Positions 59,498 to 64,000 of a stretch of 64,000 bases of DNA are shown here, in pieces. The stretch is from Alphaproteobacteria bacterium (GTDB taxonomy: Bacteria > Pseudomonadota > Alphaproteobacteria > Reyranellales > Reyranellaceae): assembly GCA_017307275.1 (NCBI GenBank), contig JAFKFK010000010.1, positions 62,001 to 126,000 on the forward strand, read 5' to 3'. Position 1 is the first letter of the stretch. Every line of letters starts with the position of its first letter. Position numbers and translations under genes: made by a program. The notes beneath the pieces were generated by a model, which was given only the letters and a program-made list of their open reading frames with translations, was not told where the DNA came from and did not search any database.

Positions 59498-61591
59498 TCA
59501 GCGCAGCACGACGAGCCCATCTACGGCAACGACGCCTTCGCCCTCGCGCTTCACCAGCAGAGGGTTGATCTCGGCCTCGGCCACGTCGTCGAAAGTCTTG
59601 TGTGCCAGGTTCGAGAACGTAGCGATGGTGCGCGCCAAGGCGGCGACATCGCCTCTCGGCAGGTTTCGATAGCCACGCAGCGTCGCCAACCCCTTCACCT
59701 CGTCGATCATCTGCCGCGCCTCGGCTTCGCCGACAGGTGCAAGCCGCGTCGCGGCGTCCTTGTAGATTTCGGCCAGCACGCCGCCGAGGCCGACCGTGAT
59801 CGTCGGTCCGACCAGCGGATCGCGGCGGAAACCCAGGATGACCTCTGCGAGACCGCGCTCCATCTTCTGCACCAGAAAGCCGTCGAGCCGGGCCTGAGGT
59901 GCATGAGCCTTTACCCGCTTCTCCATCTCGCGCGCCGCGACGGCCGCGGTCTGGCCATCCTGCAGACCGAGCGCCACGCCACCGGCCTCGGTCTTGTGCG
60001 CGATATCCGCCGACAGGATCTTGAGCACCACCGGTGCGCCGACTTCGGCCACAGCCGCCGCGATGCGCTTGGCGTCGGGCACGGCCATCGACTTCGCCAT
60101 GGGTACGCCCAACGCGGCAAAGAGATCGGCGGCCCGCCGCTCATCGAAGCCCGAAACGCGGCCTGCCTCCAGTGCTCCCAGCGCGGCGACCGATGGCTCC
60201 TGCAATGCGCTTATCTGCTGCAGAGGCTTACGCAGAAGGCAGAGCGCCATGGCCTCGGCGCAGGATTCGGGATGGCGGAACGCCGGCACACCGGCCGCCG
60301 TCAGCAGGGCCAGCGACTTGTCGGCCGCCGGCGTCAGCGCGACCGCGAACGGCTTGGCCGATTTGGCGAAGCGCAACAGAGGCTCGACCGCCAACTCGGG
60401 ATTGAATTGCGCGGAGGAGCCGACGACGAAGATCACCGCATCGTTGGCCTCGTCGGCCAGCAGGCGCTCGATCGTGCCCGCCACGATCTCCGGTTTGGCG
60501 CCGGCCAGGGTGAGATCGACAAGCTTGCCGTCCCCGGCCGCAATCCCCAGCGGTTTCAACCAGTCGACCAGCGCGCGCGGCGGCCCGGCGATATCGAGGC
60601 CTGCCACCGCCATATTGTCGACGACCATGGCGGCACCGCCGCCGGTCGTCGTGGCGACGGCGACCCGCGTGCCGCGCGATGGCAGCCGGTCCACGAGGAG
60701 CGGCGGCACGTCGATCAGGGACTCGAACATCGAGACGCGGGCAATGCCGTGTCGGCGACAGAAGGCATCGAAGGTGGCATCGGAACCCGCGATCGCTCCG
60801 GTGTGCGATTTGGCAAGCTCCTGGCCGATCGACGAACGGCCGAGCTTGTAGGCGATCACCGGCTTTCCCGCCGCGTGAGCGCGCCGTGCCGCGCGCGCCA
60901 ACCACTCGCCATCACGCAGGGTCTCCATGAAGAGCAGGATCGCATCGGTCCTGGGATCGTCGACCAGCAGATCCGAAAGCTCGCCCACGGCGAGATCGAC
61001 CTCGTTGCCGACCGAGATCAGCCGCGAGAAGCCGATGCCGCGCGCGTCGGCACGCGAGAGCAGGGCTCCGATCAGGCTGCCGCTCTGGCTGACCACCGCC
61101 CAGCGACCGCTGCGCAGTCTGTCGACGGCAAAGGCGGCGTTCGCCGTCAGCACCACGGCTGGATCGGTGCTGACCGTGCCGATGCTGTTGGGTCCCACGA
61201 GGCGGATGCCGGTATCGCGCACGATGCGCGTCAGCTCGTCCTGCAACGACGCGCCGGCCGCGCCGGCATCGGCAAAGCCACCGGCCAGGATCGACGCCAC
61301 CTTCACGCCGCGCTGGGCGCAGTCGGCCAGGGCAGCTACAGCGGCCGCACCATTCAGCAGGATGTAGGCGTGATCTATGTCACCCGGAATCGCGTCGAGA
61401 TCCTTGTAGGCCTTCTCGCCGAGGATTTCGCCGCGCGAAGGATTCACGGGCAGGATTTCGCCGGTAAAGCCGTGCTTGCGCAAAAAACGCTGAGGCCGCG
61501 ACGTCGTCTTGGCCGGATCGGCCGACGCACCGATCAAGGCAATGCGGCGCGGCTCGAAAAGAGGCGTGAACAGGTTCTTGGGATCGCTCAT
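59498..61591 (-). CDS. ADP-forming acyl-CoA synthetase (acetate-CoA ligase family)
   Basis: A 697-residue single-chain NDP-forming acyl-CoA synthetase. The N-terminal CoA-binding Rossmann domain (about 14-110) is followed by the succinyl-CoA-ligase-like domains, which contain the phosphorylated His263 in AKSHTGAIAGSD. A C-terminal ATP-grasp domain (about 480-697) follows. The reaction interconverts acyl-CoA, ADP and phosphate with acid, CoA and ATP. ATG 61589-61591 is the inner end of a 20-bp palindrome shared with the divergent Bug gene and lacks a ribosome site. The chosen start gives the conserved N-terminal layout. Confidence 0.9.
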   Translation of the reverse strand: MSDPKNLFTPLFEPRRIALIGASADPAKTTSRPQRFLRKHGFTGEILPVNPSRGEILGEKAYKDLDAIPGDIDHAYILLNGAAAVAALADCAQRGVKVASILAGGFADAGAAGASLQDELTRIVRDTGIRLVGPNSIGTVSTDPAVVLTANAAFAVDRLRSGRWAVVSQSGSLIGALLSRADARGIGFSRLISVGNEVDLAVGELSDLLVDDPRTDAILLFMETLRDGEWLARAARRAHAAGKPVIAYKLGRSSIGQELAKSHTGAIAGSDATFDAFCRRHGIARVSMFESLIDVPPLLVDRLPSRGTRVAVATTTGGGAAMVVDNMAVAGLDIAGPPRALVDWLKPLGIAAGDGKLVDLTLAGAKPEIVAGTIERLLADEANDAVIFVVGSSAQFNPELAVEPLLRFAKSAKPFAVALTPAADKSLALLTAAGVPAFRHPESCAEAMALCLLRKPLQQISALQEPSVAALGALEAGRVSGFDERRAADLFAALGVPMAKSMAVPDAKRIAAAVAEVGAPVVLKILSADIAHKTEAGGVALGLQDGQTAAVAAREMEKRVKAHAPQARLDGFLVQKMERGLAEVILGFRRDPLVGPTITVGLGGVLAEIYKDAATRLAPVGEAEARQMIDEVKGLATLRGYRNLPRGDVAALARTIATFSNLAHKTFDDVAEAEINPLLVKREGEGVVAVDGLVVLR

Positions 61592-61611
61592 GCGCCGAGT
61601 ATACTCCGCGC
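61592..61611. promoter_or_regulatory. Symmetric bidirectional promoter, apparently leaderless in both directions
   Basis: GCGCCGAGTATACTCCGCGC fills the whole gap between two divergent ATG codons and equals its reverse complement at 18 of 20 positions. Including both start codons gives 24 of 26. On each strand TATACT is followed by exactly six bases and then ATG, so if TATACT is the -10 hexamer the transcript begins at the A of ATG. No Shine-Dalgarno sequence is visible for either gene. On the plus strand TTGGGA lies 16 bases upstream of TATACT (61578-61583) as a possible -35; the minus strand has none obvious. Confidence 0.55.
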
Positions 61612-62583
61612 ATGTTTTCTCGCCGTACTTTCGTCGCTTCAGCACTTTCAGCCATCGCCCTCCCGGCACACGGCCAAACTGGACCGTGGCCCAACAAGCC
61701 GATCAGGCTCGTCGTGCCCTATGCGCCTGGCGGCACGACAGATGTCGTCGCCCGTGTCGTCGCCGAATATCTCGGCAAGCGTCTGGGACAGAACATCATC
61801 GTCGACAACAAGCCCGGCAAGGGTGCGATGGTCGGCACGGCGCTCGTGGCAAAAGCGCCGCCGGATGGCTACACGCTCCTGATGTCGGTGATTTCCGGCC
61901 TCACCATTTCGCCCACGCTCTACGGCGGTGGCGATTTCGACCCGATGGCCGACTTCATCCATGTGTCGATCGCCTCGACCAACCCCAGTGTGCTGGTCGT
62001 CAATCCGGCGTTCGAGGTCAAGACGTTCAAGGACTATGTCGCGTACGCCAAGGCCAATCCCGGCAAGCTCGCCTATGCCACCTCCGGCGCCGGTTCGAGC
62101 AACCATCTGCTGGGTGTACGTCTCTCGCAGGTAGCCAGCGCCGAGATGGTTCATGTGCCCTATCGCGGCGCGGGCCCCGCCATGATCGACACGATCAATG
62201 GCAATGTGCCCTCGATGTTCGACTCGCTGCCCTCGGCGGCCCCGCACATCAAGGCCGGCAAGGTCCGCGCCCTGGCGGTCAGCAGCGAGCAACGAAGCCC
62301 TGCTTTTCCCGATGTCCCGACCATGAAGGAAGCGGGCTACCCCGACCTCATCTCCTATTCCTGGTTCGGCATCTCGGTACCCGCCAAGACGCCCGCGCCG
62401 ATCGTCGATCGCATCGCGACGGAGATGCAGGCCGTGCTGAAGGAGCCGGCTGTCGTCAAACGCTGGGAGGAGATCGGCGCCGAGCCCAGCACGATGACAC
62501 CCGCCGAAGTCACGCGCTTCGTGCAGGAGGAAATCGACAAATGGACGCCCGTGGTGAAGTCATCCGGCGCCAAGCCCGAATAA
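61612..62583 (+). CDS. Tripartite tricarboxylate transporter substrate-binding protein (Bug/TctC family)
   Basis: A 323-residue periplasmic binding protein. The N-terminus MFSRRTFVASALSAIALPAHG is a twin-arginine-like signal with cleavage after AHG. The Bug fold shows in 'YAPGGTTDVVARVVAEYLGKRLGQNIIVDNKPGKGAMVGTALVAKAPPDGYTLL', 'ATSGAGSSNHLLG' and 'VPYRGAGPAMIDTINGNV'. Bug proteins bind carboxylates and are often encoded without their TctA/TctB partners; none is here. RidA follows after 13 bases. It diverges from the ADP-forming CoA synthetase, so uptake and CoA activation of one carboxylate is plausible. Confidence 0.92.
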   Translation: MFSRRTFVASALSAIALPAHGQTGPWPNKPIRLVVPYAPGGTTDVVARVVAEYLGKRLGQNIIVDNKPGKGAMVGTALVAKAPPDGYTLLMSVISGLTISPTLYGGGDFDPMADFIHVSIASTNPSVLVVNPAFEVKTFKDYVAYAKANPGKLAYATSGAGSSNHLLGVRLSQVASAEMVHVPYRGAGPAMIDTINGNVPSMFDSLPSAAPHIKAGKVRALAVSSEQRSPAFPDVPTMKEAGYPDLISYSWFGISVPAKTPAPIVDRIATEMQAVLKEPAVVKRWEEIGAEPSTMTPAEVTRFVQEEIDKWTPVVKSSGAKPE

Positions 62584-62596
62584 GGAGGAGCCCATC

Positions 62597-62998
62597 ATGA
62601 CCATCCGTCGCGTAATCTCGCCCGCCGTCGCCGAACCGCCGCCCGAGCGCTGGTCGAACTGTCTCGTGGTCGACGGCGTCGCCTACGTCTCCGGCATGAC
62701 GGCGCGCAGCGGCGAAGCCAAGGAGCTGCGCGGCAAGGACGAGTACGAACAGGCGAAGGTCATCTTCGGCAAGATCAAGGCCCTGCTCGAAGCAGCCGGC
62801 GGCGCCATGGCCGACGTGGTCAAGATCACGGTGTTCGTTACTGAGATCTCCAACAACACCAAGGTCTGGGCGGCACGACGCGAGTTCTTCACCGGCGACT
62901 TCCCGGCCTCGACCCTGGTCGAAGTGAGCGCGCTCGCTGCCCCCGAAATCCTGGTCGAGATCGAGGCAGTGGCCCATCTCGGCAAGGGCAAGCGCTGA
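62597..62998 (+). CDS. RidA-family protein lacking the catalytic Arg
   Basis: A 133-residue chorismate-mutase-like trimer-forming protein. The family ending 'VEVSALAAPEILVEIEAVAHLG' is clear. Canonical RidA uses Arg105 to bind the substrate carboxylate of 2-aminoacrylate (consensus P-A-R-S/T). Here the text is FPASTLVEV, with Ser105. Loss of this Arg is the mark of Rid subfamilies that do not hydrolyse imines, so deaminase activity is unlikely. GGAGG (62583-62587) provides the ribosome site ahead of the ATG. It is co-transcribed with the Bug gene. Confidence 0.9.
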   Translation: MTIRRVISPAVAEPPPERWSNCLVVDGVAYVSGMTARSGEAKELRGKDEYEQAKVIFGKIKALLEAAGGAMADVVKITVFVTEISNNTKVWAARREFFTGDFPASTLVEVSALAAPEILVEIEAVAHLGKGKR

Positions 62999-63007
62999 GG
63001 CGACGCC

Positions 63008-63448
63008 TCAAGCCAAATCGATGTCGTAACGGATGAAGCCGCGGTTGACGGCGACCTTGTCGTAGAGCAACCGCGCCGTCGCGTTGCTGTCCTGGGTCTG
63101 CCAGTAGACGCGCGGGCATTTGCGTTCGCGCGCCCAGTCGGCGACGGCCTCGATGAGCGCCCGCGCTACGCCTTTACCGCGCACGTCCGATGCCGTGAAC
63201 AGGTCCTGTAGATAGCAGACGTCTGCGGACGACGTGTTGGCGTGGATCAGGAAATGCGTGATGCCGACCAAGCGACCATCGAGCTTGGCGCCCAGCGCGT
63301 GCATGCGCGTATCTGCCTGGAACTCGTTCCAGGCGCGGTCGTACATCTCCTGCGGGAGTGTGCGCTTGTAGAAGTCGATATAGGTGCGGAACAGGATTTC
63401 CCATTCCGCGCGATCGCTCTCGGTCAGTTTGCCGATGGTCAACATCAT
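63008..63448 (-). CDS. GNAT-family N-acetyltransferase
   Basis: A 146-residue GCN5-related acetyltransferase. The acetyl-CoA-binding motif A region is 'DLFTASDVRGKGVARALIEAVADWARE' (R-G-x-G-x-A) after a beta-bulge strand 'CYLQDLF', and 'VYWQTQDSNATARLLYDKVA' forms the C-terminal half. ATG 63446-63448 overlaps the upstream SMP-30 stop in ATGA, so translation is coupled. The acceptor substrate is unknown. Its end is 10 bases from the RidA stop. Confidence 0.87.
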   Translation of the reverse strand: MMLTIGKLTESDRAEWEILFRTYIDFYKRTLPQEMYDRAWNEFQADTRMHALGAKLDGRLVGITHFLIHANTSSADVCYLQDLFTASDVRGKGVARALIEAVADWARERKCPRVYWQTQDSNATARLLYDKVAVNRGFIRYDIDLA

Positions 63449-64000
63449 GCGTGACTGAACATGGGTTTGCCGGCGACCGGCATCGTGGCTTTCAGGATGG
63501 TGCCACTCGCGATCTTGGCGCTCTGGCGCGAGACGACGAGGTAGAGATCGCGACCGGAGAAAGCCACGTTGGTGCAGTAGATGTCGTCACCGCAATCGAC
63601 ATGATGCGTCGGCCGGCCGAGATGATCGAAGCGCCAGGCGGTGGTGCTGGGATGGGCAATCACCAGACCGCCCTCCTCATCCAATGCCATGCCGTCGGGG
63701 CCGGCATGGCCGCCGCTCATCTGGATGAACAGACCGACCTTGCTCGCGGAGCCGTCGGCCATCAAGGGCAGGCGCCACACGGCATTGCCGCGCGTCACCC
63801 CGACATAGAGCACGTTCTCCGACTTGTTCATGACGAGGCCGTTCGGGCTGGGCACCGTGCCGACCAGCATCGTGAGCTTGCCCGTCGTATCGTAGCGATA
63901 GACGCGGCCCGTCGGGTCGTGCAGGCCGGTCTGCCCCTGGTCGGTGAAGTAGAGATCGCCATTGGCAGCAAAGAACAGATCGTTGACGCCCTTGAAGCTC
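63445..64000 (-). CDS. SMP-30/gluconolactonase-family protein (N-terminus beyond the window)
   Basis: The frame is open from the TGA at 63445-63447 to the end of the window, about 184 residues, and continues past it; an internal Met at 63868-63870 is not the true start. Six-bladed propeller signatures include 'GVNDLFFAANGDLYFTDQGQ', 'GRVYRYD', 'SPNGLVMNKSENVLYVGVTRGNAVWRLPL', 'GPDGMALDEEGGLVIA' and 'CTNVAFSGRDLYLVVS'. These carry the Asn and Asp ligands of the divalent metal site of lactonases. Members hydrolyse sugar lactones (gluconolactone, xylonolactone). It is co-transcribed with the GNAT gene. Confidence 0.88.
   Translation of the reverse strand, partial: SFKGVNDLFFAANGDLYFTDQGQTGLHDPTGRVYRYDTTGKLTMLVGTVPSPNGLVMNKSENVLYVGVTRGNAVWRLPLMADGSASKVGLFIQMSGGHAGPDGMALDEEGGLVIAHPSTTAWRFDHLGRPTHHVDCGDDIYCTNVAFSGRDLYLVVSRQSAKIASGTILKATMPVAGKPMFSHA

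Noticed and set aside
1..64000. Genomic island, prophage or insertion sequence
   Set aside because: No integrase, transposase, tRNA-associated direct repeat or shift in codon style was seen; only one dispersed palindromic element is present.

Overview
This window looks like chromosomal DNA from a high-GC alphaproteobacterium of the metabolically versatile soil or rhizosphere kind. The signs are strong GC codon bias (long open antisense frames are everywhere), Bug-type and NMT1-type solute-binding proteins, MocR, LysR, TetR and Lrp regulators, a cyclic-glucan-type ABC exporter, and many CoA-ligase, crotonase, M20 and amidohydrolase paralogues. The genus cannot be fixed from sequence reading alone. 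I saw no rRNA, tRNA, CRISPR array, transposase, integrase or phage gene, and no convincing intrinsic terminator apart from one palindromic intergenic element. About 63 protein genes fill nearly all of it. The only gene-free stretch over 300 bases is 43740-44058.

Layout. 1-8.6 kb: amidohydrolase fragment; TetR gene divergent from a Tat-exported sulfatase; CHRD lipoprotein; NTF2-flavin monooxygenase fusion divergent from an amidohydrolase-EamA-aminotransferase operon. 8.7-9.95 kb: small basic protein, Rpf-like lipoprotein, MORN-type protein. 9.96-15.7 kb: a bidirectional acyl-CoA cluster. On the minus strand it runs tetR, crotonase, acyl-CoA ligase; on the plus strand LCAD-type dehydrogenase, DUF35 protein, thiolase-like protein. 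Together these would activate, dehydrogenate, hydrate and cleave an acyl side chain. The thiolase-like member carries Ser where the nucleophilic Cys should be, so a retro-aldolase is more likely than a thiolase. 15.7-19.1 kb: allantoinase (puuE) divergent from two M20 hydrolases, a probable ureide or N-carbamoyl degradation locus. 19.2-26 kb: membrane and peptidoglycan-binding proteins, alpha/beta hydrolase, acyl-CoA ligase, variant crotonase, PhzF protein, membrane protein. 26-31.8 kb: Lrp regulator divergent from an orphan AceE-like E1, followed by mtnA, crotonase and a second PhzF protein.

31.8-44 kb: LysR/MFS efflux pair, two class III cyclases of different architecture, a VOC protein, a MgtC/DUF4010 membrane protein, an alpha/beta hydrolase, a DUF3592 protein, and an SDR/membrane-protein/aldose-epimerase group. 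44-50.2 kb: HpcH aldolase, CodA-like deaminase and ABC-F genes, converging on an NMT1-type ABC importer operon. 50.3-55.2 kb: GST, NdvA-like exporter, palindromic repeat, M20D amidohydrolase, PLP dehydratase. 55.2-59.5 kb: Lrp regulator divergent from phhA, cupin, methyltransferase, MocR regulator. 59.5-64 kb: ADP-forming acyl-CoA synthetase and Bug/RidA genes that diverge from a 20-bp near-perfect palindrome, then GNAT and a truncated SMP-30 gene.

The two points most worth follow-up are the Ser-for-Cys thiolase/DUF35 aldolase cluster and the symmetric, apparently leaderless divergent promoter at 61592-61611.
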